Assembly (NCBI GenBank): GCA_023053545.1
Contig: JAKZAN010000002.1
Location: forward strand, 13,140,790 to 13,204,789
Reading direction: 5' to 3'
Length of the DNA: 64,000 bases
Source of the DNA: Lepidurus packardi
Lineage: Eukaryota; Arthropoda; Branchiopoda; Notostraca; Triopsidae
In this document: piece by piece, positions 22,303-31,549 of the stretch
Numbering within the stretch: the first letter of the stretch is position 1
How the letters are laid out: each line of letters opens with the position of its first letter
Made by a program: the position numbers and the translations under genes
Notes under the pieces: generated by a model
Database searches by the model: none
Told to the model about the DNA's origin: nothing
What the model saw: the letters and a program-made list of their open reading frames with translations, nothing else

Positions 22303-24424
22303 TTACATGCGCACTTGGAATCTCCCTGCTCTAGTAATATACTTGACACCTTTAAAGGGCTTATACTTCTCTCCATACATATCGAGTCGGTTAACTTTCA
22401 ATCCGGACACCGCCATTTGGTTAATAGTAAATTGCACCTAACAAAATCAATAAATTCATTAGTAAATCCCACAAAAAACAATTCATTCTCTTTTTTCTTA
22501 AAAAGTTGAAATCATGATCAAATAACTTACATTAAGAACAGGATTTGCGTCTGGTACCGGAGCTCCACTCTGAACCGCAATCTATTAACAAAATGACCCT
22601 TAAAAATGATTCGAAACGAAATTAAGAATAAGAAAAATAAGAAAAAAAATTTTAAAAAAAGAAAAAAAAAATAAGAAAAAATAAGAAAAAAATAAGAAAA
22701 AATAAGAAAAATAAGAAAAAAATAAGAAAAAATAAGAAAAATAAGAAAAATAAGAAAAAATAAGAAAAAAAGAAAAAAAAGAAAAAAAAAATAAGAAAAA
22801 ATAAGAAAAAAAAGAAGAAAAAAAAAGAAAAAAAAAGAAAAAAAATAAAAAAAAAATAAGAAAAGAAAAGAAAATAAAAGAAAAGAAAAAAAAAAAAGAA
22901 AAAAAAATAAGAAAAAATAAGAAAAAAAATAAGAAAAAATCCACAAACCGTTCCACGAATATTCGGAAGTTTCGTAGGATCAATCCTTCCCACATCCCAG
23001 GTTAATATCTTGGTAACCGGGTCAAAAGCCACGCGACCTTGTGTGGAGGTCAAAGTGCAATTCAAAACCGCTTTGGGCATCGGAATCTCCAAAATCACGT
23101 TTTCCACCTATTCATTTCCAAGATAAATCCCTTACAAAACTGGGCCAAAAAGCGTTCTTACTGGTCTCCCCATTGTTTGCTTAGGGCCCACAGTTAGATC
23201 CAATTTGCCTCCAGTGCCTTCTCTAAATGACAATTGGTGCCTAACATACAACGGAATGGCCACCACGCTTTGGCAGCTAATATGGTACGACATGAGGCGG
23301 AAACTCCCATCAGGTGGGATAAACGACAGAATATGCTCCGTCTACAAACAACCCCCAACCAAAAAAAGCATTAAAATTCAGTCCAGTTTCATGAATAACC
23401 ATTAGTTTGAGCTGTCTTACTTCCCAGCGCTTGAATCGCACACAAGGATGAAAGCTGACGTCATCAAACAAGCGAGGATTCATAAACGAGAAGGTTAAAT
23501 CAGGCATTCCGCTGAGTTTGATGCAGCAATCAATGTAGCCCTGGATGTCGGCGAAAACTGTGGAGCCGGATTTGTCAATTATAGCGTCTACTTCTTCTAT
23601 GACGTCGAAATAAGCTTCATTATTGGCGTATTTCACGCCTGCACGGCGCCAAGGGATGTTTGAGAGCTGCCCAGAGGGTAAAATGGAGCTCACGCTAAAA
23701 ATAAGCACCGAAAAAGTGAGTGTAATCTGATTTTGAGTTGTTTTGAGTTGAAATAGGTTGAGGATTGATTACTTTGACTTGCCAGTCACGGTATTGGCAA
23801 TTGTTCGCAAGATATTAGGCGGTTTGATGAGTTCTTGAAGGATATTCGACTCGGTTGCTAAAGGAAATCCGTTGTCCAGCATCTCGTCTAGAAGCTGTGG
23901 CAAATAAAAGGGCTTTAGGGACTTAATTTGGGGGTAGGTTGAATGGTATTCACTTCGTAGACGACTACATAGTGTTCTTTGATGATGGATTCCGAGCATT
24001 CGCTAAAATAGTCTTCGAATGTGGTGACTACACGATGCAGGAACTCTACGACGAAAAGAGGAGGAGCTAAAAGAGAGAAAATTGAGATCATTAGTGGAGT
24101 TTTAAGGGTAAAAATCGCGATTATTTACTTTCTTCCATGCAGACTGCGACGAAGAAGAGATTACAGCGAAAGATGCTGATCAAGTAATGATGGGGAGTGG
24201 CAATGACAGGCGGAATGTCATCCGAGCTGGTACTTTTGCGTTGGGCATCGAAGAAATAATCGCAAACTGATCTTGGAATGACGCTTTTCCAATGTTTTTC
24301 CATAAACACATCCCTGGGAAAACAAATCAAAGTTATAAATCATTGCAAATGAACAGAGTTCTCAAAATTTAAGTGGGGAAACAACTTACCCTGAGGAATT
24401 AATAATAAATAAACTGTGAATCAT
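22303..24424 (-). CDS. AP3M1: AP-3 adaptor complex subunit mu
   Basis: Nine exons read on the minus strand from ATG 24424 to TAA 22303. Stretches shared with human AP3M1/2 run the full length: MIHSLFIIN, DVFMEKHWKSV, VCDYFFDAQ, PPVIATPHHYLISI, EFLHRVVTTFEDYF, EMLDNGFPLATESNILQELI, SGQLSNIPWRRAGVKY, AYFDVIEEVDAIIDKSGSTV, SGMPDLTFSFMNPRLFDDVS, DPVTKILTWDVG, VSGLKVNRLDMYGEKYKPFK and a final RAGRFQVRM. The first part is a longin-like domain; the rest is the mu-homology domain that reads tyrosine-based YxxPhi signals. AP-3 sorts cargo from endosomes to lysosomes and pigment granules (the fly orthologue is carmine). Intron 7 is an extreme purine/pyrimidine tract. Confidence 0.95.
22620..22945. repeat. 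Strand-biased A/G simple tract in AP-3 mu intron 7
   Basis: About 320 nt made almost wholly of A with G and a few T on the plus strand (aaaaataagaaaaa units), hence T-rich on the gene strand. It fills most of the intron between the exon ending at about 22950 and the one near 22530-22580. Long open frames here are artefacts of composition. Confidence 0.9.
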
Positions 24425-24841
24425 AATGAATTCCCTGGGATTAATCCCAAACTGGAACTAATCGAACGAAACAACAAACGGAAGGTAAAAGGCGAACGGC
24501 GAAGTGGTTAAAGGCGCTTCCCGATCGGCGAACTTTAGTCGAAAAGAGTACGACCCAGCTTTTTACTATTCCTTAATGTTTCTAAAATATTAGCTTAAAA
24601 ACCTATAATATAAGACGTCAACAAGGAATCATTTAGAAATTTTTAGAAAATACAGAGACTTGGGGATTATTCAAAAGTAGCGCCAAAAAACGATGGCTTT
24701 GGGTCGCTCTTGCGTAGCTTTCCATACACTTCTCCTAATATTGGGGAAATAATGCAAGTTAGAGGAATACATTAGAGAATAGTTTATTCTTAGGTAAAGC
24801 ACAATACATTTTCGGTGGAATACATAAAGTTCAAGGGTTGT
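24425..24841. other. Spacer between AP-3 mu and the cuticle gene
   Basis: Holds the AP-3 mu promoter and the cuticle gene 3' UTR with a poly(A) signal at 24783-24788. No other gene is seen. Confidence 0.55.
24783..24788 (-). terminator. Poly(A) signal of the cuticle protein gene
   Basis: AATAAA on the minus strand, about 55 nt beyond the stop codon at 24842. Confidence 0.6.
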
Positions 24842-25549
24842 TTAATAGTATTTGGGAGCAGCATAGGTAGCAATGTACGGGGCGGGTTGGTAAGCCGCTT
24901 TGTAGGCTGGTTGGTAAGCGGGTTGGTAAGCGGGTTGGTAGATGGGTTGGTAAGCCACAACGGGTGCTTGGTAAGCCGCTTTAGGGGCGTAAGCAGGGGC
25001 ATAAGCCTTCTCTCCGACGTATTGCACATCAGCAACATATCCACTGTATCCATCAACGTAATAGTTTACGATCTACACAAATAAACGAATTATTTACTGT
25101 TTAAAACCCCCAAACCCGCATTCAAAGTTCTCACCTGGCGGCGACCATCGGGAAGCACTACATTGTAGGATCCTTTGGTCAAATCCTTATCGCGGCTTTC
25201 GGTATGTCCCATGTCGACATAAGACTTTGCGTCCTTAACCGCATAATCGAAGTTGTAATATGCTGGAGCCTATAATTATCAAGTGTAATTAAAACCGTTA
25301 AGAAATCCCAACAATAATTACATAGGCTGCTTCTTTGTAGGGAGCAACTCCGTACAAGTTGGCGGACGCCAAAGTCGCCAAAGCGAGAATCAAAAATGCC
25401 TATTGGAATCAGCACAAATTGAGACAATGAAACCTATTCTAATCATCCTTACGTTCTTTTTAACGAAATTAATTCTCATTTAAGAAATGAAATGTTGAAG
25501 AAATTAATTATGTAAGGAATAATTCATTATTAAAGTACTTGACCTGCAT
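24842..25549 (-). CDS. Rebers-Riddiford (chitin_bind_4) cuticle protein
   Basis: Four exons. The first carries only Met-Gln (25549-25544) and splices to MQ|AFLILALATLASA, a signal peptide. The mature protein has an R&R core: YYNFDYAVKDAKSYVDMGHT, KGSYNVVLPDGRRQ, then IVNYYVDGYSGYVADVQYVG, the arthropod chitin-binding consensus with its aromatic residues. The tail is low-complexity with AYAP, AYQP and AYKA repeats, typical of cuticle proteins, and ends APKYY. It is secreted into the exoskeleton. A second possible first exon (ATG 25479 to a donor after 25453, MRINFVKKN) joins in the same phase. A TATA box and initiator lie upstream. Confidence 0.9.
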
Positions 25550-26404
25550 GTTGATGTACTTGGGATGGTTGTGTAGCTGAAAAGAGCTGGAATGGAACTG
25601 ATGATTACTTACGGTTAAACTTGCGATATTTATACTCGCTAGGAAGTGTTTTTTTGTCAAGTCTCGAATTCCAACTTTGGCTGGGAATTCTTTTTTGATC
25701 CTTCAGTTGTAACCTGTCACTAACTGCCCCGCCCTGGAGTAGTCATTCTTTCTATCACTTTCAGTTTCTCTAGCTCTCTTTATCTGCTCTATGAGTGTGA
25801 GACGTGATGAAGGCCGATTGCAGCAAGTTGACACGCTGAGATACAGGAGGAAAACCTAAGACTTTCAGGGCTGCCCAAAATCACTCAAGTGGAAATCTTG
25901 AAGCTATTTCTCGACTTCCAATTATGCTAACTAGGCCAATACAAATTCCCGTACCACAAGGAGCTTTTCGTAAAAAGATCGACAAGATTAGATGTCGACA
26001 AGAGAAACTTACCGTAATTCCCTTCTTTTAACTTATCCTGTTCTGAAGAAACGTGAATTTACTTACAACAGTACCTAAAAGTCGTCATACTGCATTCCTG
26101 GTACTTCTCGAATGATTCGAAACGACTATAAAGATTGCTATTAGGATTATAACGTACCTAAAGAAAGAAAGAAAACACATAAACGGTTCTTTTGCATTCA
26201 TAAAGAGATTGTATTGTCTGTTGTCAACAAAGTAGTTCCTTACAAACCAGTGGACTGTAACTGAATATAAAAAGAACTTACACATTAGTGTCATAAGCTT
26301 TTTAAAATAAGACTTTGAAATAGTGTACAAAAACAAAATATGTTGTACGCATCAGGCGAAACTAACAAAAAGATATGAAAGAATAGAAGAAAATCCGATC
26401 CGAT
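25550..26404. other. Spacer between the cuticle gene promoter and the Angel 3' end
   Basis: Apart from the cuticle promoter at 25595-25640 I see no gene or repeat. Short open frames at 26085-26336 have no recognisable resemblance. Confidence 0.5.
25595..25640 (-). promoter_or_regulatory. TATA box and initiator of the cuticle gene
   Basis: On the minus strand TATAAAT occurs at about 25634-25628, and an arthropod-type initiator TCAGTT at 25601-25596, about 33 nt downstream. The ATG follows about 50 nt after the presumed start site. The arrangement is typical of abundantly expressed cuticle genes. Confidence 0.65.
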
Positions 26405-29289
26405 TTATTTCCATCGCCATCGGAAAGATGCCAAAAGAGGATAGTGATCCGAAGGACTAGCTTCATTAGGCATTAATCCTAATTGATCGCAATCTTGGTG
26501 GGTTGGTAAACGCAATGTGCCAAGCAACGACAGCGAAGGAGATGAAGATCCTTTATGGTCTAGTAAGCCCGACTCACTGAAAGTAATAATGCAAAGATAT
26601 GAAATACATCCACTATTGAAGGAAATTAACAAAAATGAGTTTCCTTAGCTTCAAGAAACCGTTAAAAATAACGACTAATTCAAAAAATTAATCGATAATC
26701 GATTACAGATCGTTTATTTGTTAAAACAAACAATCTATAATCGATTACAGATCGTTTATTTGTTAAAATCAACGATCTGTAATCGATTACGCTCTTTAAA
26801 ATCTAATTGTTTACAACTTAGTACCGTTTATAATCGATTATCAACCAAAACGAAGTTTTTTCAAAGAAATCGATTGTTTTAAGCAAACTATACTAAAAAT
26901 TACACTAAAATCAAATTGTTTACAACTTGGTACCGTTTATAATCGATTATCAACCAAAACGAAGCTTTTTCAAAGAAATCGATTGTTTTAAGCAAACTAT
27001 ACTAAAAATTACACTAAAATCTAATTGTTTACAACTTAGTACCGTTTATAATCGATTATCAACCAAAACGAAGCTTTTCCAAAGAAATCGATTGTTTTAA
27101 GCCAACTATACTAAAAATTACACTAAAATCAAATTGTTTACAACTTGGTACCGTTTATAATCGATTATCAACCAAAACGAAGCTTTTTCAAAGAAATCGA
27201 TTGTTTTAAGCAAACTATACTAAAAATTACACTAAAATCTAATTGTTTACAACTTGGTACCGTTTATAATCGATTATCAACCAAAACGAAGCTTTTTCAA
27301 AGAAATCGATTGTTTTAAGCCAACTATACTAAAAATTACACTAGAATCTAATTGTTTACAACTTGGTACCGTTTATAATCGATTATCAACCAAAACGAAG
27401 CTTTTTCAAAGAAATCGATTTTTTTTAAGCAAACTATACTAAAAATTACACTAAAATCAAATTGTTTACAACTTAGTACCGTTTATAATCGATTATCAAC
27501 CAAAACGAAGCTTTTTCAAAGAAATCGATTGTTTTAAGCCAACTATCCTAAAAATTACACTAAAATGTAACTTCTGTTTACCTGTAAAAGATGTAATCTA
27601 CGGTCATCCATCTATCTTGACGGGAAGTGACATTCAAAGGCCCCTCTTGGGTATACTCGTTCGGATAAACCGAGTTGAGTTGTAGCTTATGACTCAAAGA
27701 GCCTGTAGCAAAGGTATGCGACGGTTCCACGACTCCACTTTCTTTCTCGCCATTGGAATTCCGCTCCAAATGGACGGAAGCATGCTGGCATTGATCACTG
27801 ATCTTCAATTGAGGCGGAATTAACTCGCTGGACATCTTAGATCCTCCCGAGCTTCTTCTCAGCGTCTTATCTGTCAGCCCACTGTACTCTAAAGCACCGC
27901 GAGTGACAAATTCGTACACGCTGCTCTGCGGTTCGAGGTTAAAATCGCCCGTGAGGACTACGGGGATGTAAGGATTGGGAGATTCGTCATCTTTATACGC
28001 AATGTGGTCCAATTCCGCGAACAAGAGCTGCAACTGAGCCAGTCTCACGTCATGGCGACGAGGATTATACAGCAAATGTGTTGTTGCAACACATAAACGA
28101 TGATCTGCGCCAGCTTCCGAGTGTCTAGGCGCCAATAACACGATCAGTCCCACGTTATCGCGGTTCAGAACCTGTATTCCTGGTTGCCGATACTCCACGC
28201 TCTTCTCTTGCAACAGTTTAAACTTTCTTTCGCGGTAGAAAATCGCGCACCCGTCTGGTTTATCCCCCGTTCTGCACTTATACACTCCTTTATAACCTAA
28301 CCATACAAAAGAATGAGTAAATTAAATAAAACTAAAGTAAATTAATTAAAACTAAAGATTCTAAGGATATCTTACCCCTAGAGGCTAGAAACGGTTTAAA
28401 GAACGAGCCAAAATGGTTCGCTTGCACTTCTTGAAGGCAAATGATCTACCAAACCATTATTCTTAATTTTCTTTCCATTTTTTTAAGCAAATGAAGGAAG
28501 AAATTGGCTTACATCAGGAGAAAATGAGTCAAATTCCTTTTGGAAACGAAGTTTCCGGTAATACCACTCAAGAAAACGAGCTGGAATACCCTTATACAAG
28601 GATTGGTGCTGCTCTAAGAGCGTTTGAGCCAACACATTGTACGAAATGATCGTGAAATCGGTATAAAAAGGCCGTTCGGACTCGCCTTTTGCTGGTAGAC
28701 AAGCGTCACTCCATTCCCAGCGTCTTATCTTGTTCAATAGGCTTTCTGCTTCAGCTTCTGAAGCACCCAAAGCGTCTATTTGGATGAAAAATGGTTAAAA
28801 ACCTTGTATAGAGTTACTCCAATTATGTTTTAAAATTACCTTCGAAGCTTCGGGGTTTTGTATCCTTCCAATTCTTGTGTTTCTTATGCTGAGGAGATCG
28901 AGAGGGCGGTTTCAGATCCCGGAGATAATATGCAGGACCCGGAGGCTCTTGGCCACGCCCATATGGTCTCGGATTTGGAGTTTGAGTGTGTAAATTGACT
29001 CTGGAAGCGTACGCAGAGTCGCCAAATGCTCCTCGTGACGAATGATGTGTAATTTGACTGCTGGATTGTTGTTCATAACACGAATTGTAAGAAAAAGTGT
29101 CGTTACTGAAGGAAGGCGTGTCTGAATGGCGGCGAAATGGTTCCGTACCTACGTAAATAATCAGTTTACTTCTTTAAGAAGGAATTCCATTAAACGTGAT
29201 TTTTTATTTTATTTTTTACCAGATTTAGAATCATTGGGATTTGAACCGCGTCCACGACCTCTTTCATGAGCTGAGTAGTTTCTTTGCAT
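26405..29289 (-). CDS. angel: Angel-type CCR4 family EEP phosphatase
   Basis: Six exons on the minus strand from ATG 29289. An Arg/Gly/Ser-rich N-terminal region (exons 1-2) is followed by the endonuclease/exonuclease/phosphatase fold: FTIISYNVLAQTLLE, ICLQEVQANHFGSFFKPFL (Mg-binding Glu), KPDGCAIFYRERKF, ATTHLLYNPRRHDVRLAQL, VLTGDFNLEPQSSVYEF (catalytic Asp/Asn), MTVDYIFYR, and in the last exon LLGTLRLPTH and NEASPSDHYPLLASF (catalytic SDH). Order and wording match ANGEL1/ANGEL2 more closely than CNOT6 or nocturnin. ANGEL2 is known to remove RNA 2',3'-cyclic phosphates. The last intron (about 0.95 kb) holds a seven-copy repeat, and the stop codon overlaps an AATAAA. Confidence 0.92.
26800..27567. 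repeat. About 107-nt tandem array in the last Angel intron
   Basis: Roughly seven copies, nearly identical, of a unit containing aattgtttacaactt.gtacc, gtttataatcgattatcaac, caaaacgaagctttttcaaa, gaaatcgattgttttaagc and actatactaaaaattacact. Each carries the palindrome TAATCGATTA. The array abuts the exon 5 donor, and the first gene-strand unit begins with the donor-like GTAAACA. Looser ATCGATTA-rich sequence continues to about 26690. Confidence 0.92.
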
Positions 29290-30493
29290 GGCTATGAATA
29301 GTATAGAGTGGGAAGTACAAGCGATTCCTGATTTTTAGTTACAAAAATAATAACAAAAACGTGAAAACAGGGGTTTTTAAAAAACTTTGTTTGCTGGGAT
29401 TTCAGGGTAATCTTAACTTACTTACTTACTTAGTTTGGTTGCACGTGAGACAAAAAGAATGCACATTTCATCAGTGACTGATTAATTCACTTAAATTTAA
29501 CGTAAAACTAAAAGCGAATAGTGTGGCGACGTTTTCATCAAGTCACGTGGCCAAACCCAGCTGACTTGTGATTTGCGAACGAGCCATTGTTTGTCTGTGT
29601 CATTGTTTTGGCCAAGTTTTCGGTAAGGCGCGATGGTGCTACCAGAAAGGGTGCAAATAGATGTAGAACCGCAACCCGCTTCGTCTACATAGCCGACCCA
29701 GAAAAAAATTCGTTGTCACAGCATAGCGGATTGCGTATCTCGTTAAGACGCTTGTGATACGATGTATCAATCTTATGAAATGGGCACATTAACTGCCACG
29801 GGAGCTCCTTTTATCTATGTAGATTTGTTGTCTGCTGGGATCTACGTAAGATCTTTCTTTGTAAGACCTTTCTTTCCCCCGGTTTAGCACTCTTTTCATC
29901 GAAATAAAGTTCGTTCAGTAATTCCACCAGGCGTCGTTGCTTAGAAATTTGAATCGGGCGCGCGGCAATATTGGAATTTCATTGTCGAAGCTTAAAGCTT
30001 AGTAACTCTTTGGATTTTGATTGGATAACCGCACACGTAAATTCCCTCTAACCACATCCCTTTTGAGGCAGGAAATGCAGAACTAGAAAGTTGAATTGGC
30101 GATAAGAATGTTATCCTTTAAGTCTTTCAATTTGTGAGTCTGCACTCCTGTGTAAGTCTTACTAGAAGCTTGTTTCGCCCAAAGAGCAAACTACAGGCAA
30201 TTGATTCGTGATTGTACTAATTGGTGGATTAGCGGCGTCGGTTAACTGTTTGCCCAGTGCCTGAGCGTTGGCATATATATGACACTGATTTGGATTTGGC
30301 CGCTTTGGTTATCTTATCACATCGCTCGAGAGCTCGAGTACGTCACGGTGGATCCTCGTTATCTCATATACCTTTCCTCCCATCCCTTGTAATTGTTTAA
30401 TGTAAAACGGTCCTCTTCACACTCCAGTCCCTGATCATGTTTCTTCTCCCATTAAAGTGAGCCGCAATTCGTGTTTGTTGAACATTTGTAGTC
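29290..30493. other. Spacer between Angel and the GPCR gene
   Basis: Head-to-head spacer of 1.2 kb. A TATA-like catatatatgac lies near 30270-30281. An acceptor-like acatttgtag ends at 30491, two bases before the GPCR start codon, so the GPCR mRNA may have a spliced 5' UTR. No coding exon recognised. Confidence 0.5.
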
Positions 30494-31507
30494 ATGAATA
30501 TTGAATCGGATCCACGAAGGACATTTCCTGGACTCACTTTCGTCAGTTACGTGATCGTGGCGCCAATCATCTTAGTTGCAGGGATCATCCTCAACATCTG
30601 GGGCTTAACCGCCGTCAAAAAGTCCAGGATTACAGGAGTGACTCAGAGTTATTTACTCGCCTTAGGCATGAGCAACGTGGCAGTTATGTTGTGCAGTTTC
30701 CCTGTGGTGTACCATCTCTACGCGTTCCAAGACTACCTTACTTACTGTCGAAACTGGCTGGAATTATTCAGCCAAATCCACTTAGAAATACCTTTGGCCA
30801 ACAGTTTGATGACCTTCTCAGTTTATGTGATTGTTTGCATGACGGTCGAGCGTTTTTATTCAGTTTGCAAGCCAGCAGAATTTCGTAAAGTCCATCAAAG
30901 CAGTATTGCCCGTAACGCCCTCTTGGCCAGTGCCTTGATAGCTTTTATGACTCAACTCCCTCTAGCGTTTAGGAAAACCACCAGCTGCACCTGGGACCTC
31001 CAGTGTCTCAACTGTAGCATGCTGGAGAACGAAATGGTGACTCTTTCACCTTGGTGGCGAGCTTACATTTGGCTCAATGAGATCCTCTCTCGTTTCCTAC
31101 CATGTTTAGTGCTTTGTGTGCTCAATGTCCTCATAATTGTCAAGTTCCGCCACGTGGTCCGGAAGCGTCAAAACATTATGAACCCACCGTGCCCCAAAAT
31201 GGCGCCGCTTCCGCTGACGCCACGTGCCGGCAACGTGTTAGTTACTACCCCTGAGGAGAAGAGACTTATTCGCTTGTTATGGTTGCTTATGGTGATTTTC
31301 ATATTTTCTACGATGCCTATGGGTATAATGTTTGTATTTCTGAGCGAGGCCCGTGCTGAAGATTACGTGTTCCAGCTGTTTCGAGCTCTGGCGAATAACT
31401 TAGAGCTCTTTAACTTCTCCAGTAACTTGTTTGTGTTTTGTGTCTGTAGCTCTGAGCTTCGCAAATTGATGTGGTCATGCACATGTACACGCAGGAAACC
31501 CAATTAA
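30494..31507 (+). CDS. Rhodopsin-like (class A) GPCR, FMRFamide/myosuppressin-receptor-like
   Basis: Intronless 337-aa frame with seven hydrophobic helices at roughly residues 17-40, 50-72, 98-120, 142-160, 190-217, 262-284 and 295-316. Cys at the top of helix 3 and in extracellular loop 2 could form the conserved disulfide. Helix 3 ends MTVERFYSVCKP (ERF in place of DRY), followed by a basic loop. Helix 7 reads LELFNFSSNLFVFCVC, then a Cys-rich palmitoylation-like tail CTCTRRKPN. Lack of NPxxY and the ..N.SSN.. pattern recall invertebrate FMRFamide/myosuppressin-type receptors. The ligand cannot be named. It is the only multi-pass single-exon gene in the window and ends 43 nt from the convergent obst-B stop. 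Confidence 0.82.
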   Translation: MNIESDPRRTFPGLTFVSYVIVAPIILVAGIILNIWGLTAVKKSRITGVTQSYLLALGMSNVAVMLCSFPVVYHLYAFQDYLTYCRNWLELFSQIHLEIPLANSLMTFSVYVIVCMTVERFYSVCKPAEFRKVHQSSIARNALLASALIAFMTQLPLAFRKTTSCTWDLQCLNCSMLENEMVTLSPWWRAYIWLNEILSRFLPCLVLCVLNVLIIVKFRHVVRKRQNIMNPPCPKMAPLPLTPRAGNVLVTTPEEKRLIRLLWLLMVIFIFSTMPMGIMFVFLSEARAEDYVFQLFRALANNLELFNFSSNLFVFCVCSSELRKLMWSCTCTRRKPN

Positions 31508-31549
31508 AACCAAAGTAACAGTCTTTATTTTCTGGGGTAAAATGTGAAC

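Noticed and set aside
22527-23107. Long Phe/Leu/Ser-rich open frames on the minus strand
   Set aside because: Composition artefact of the A/G tract in an AP-3 mu intron; only the part after 22950 is a real exon.
27254-27442. Open frame within the Angel intron array
   Set aside because: Reads the tandem repeat only.
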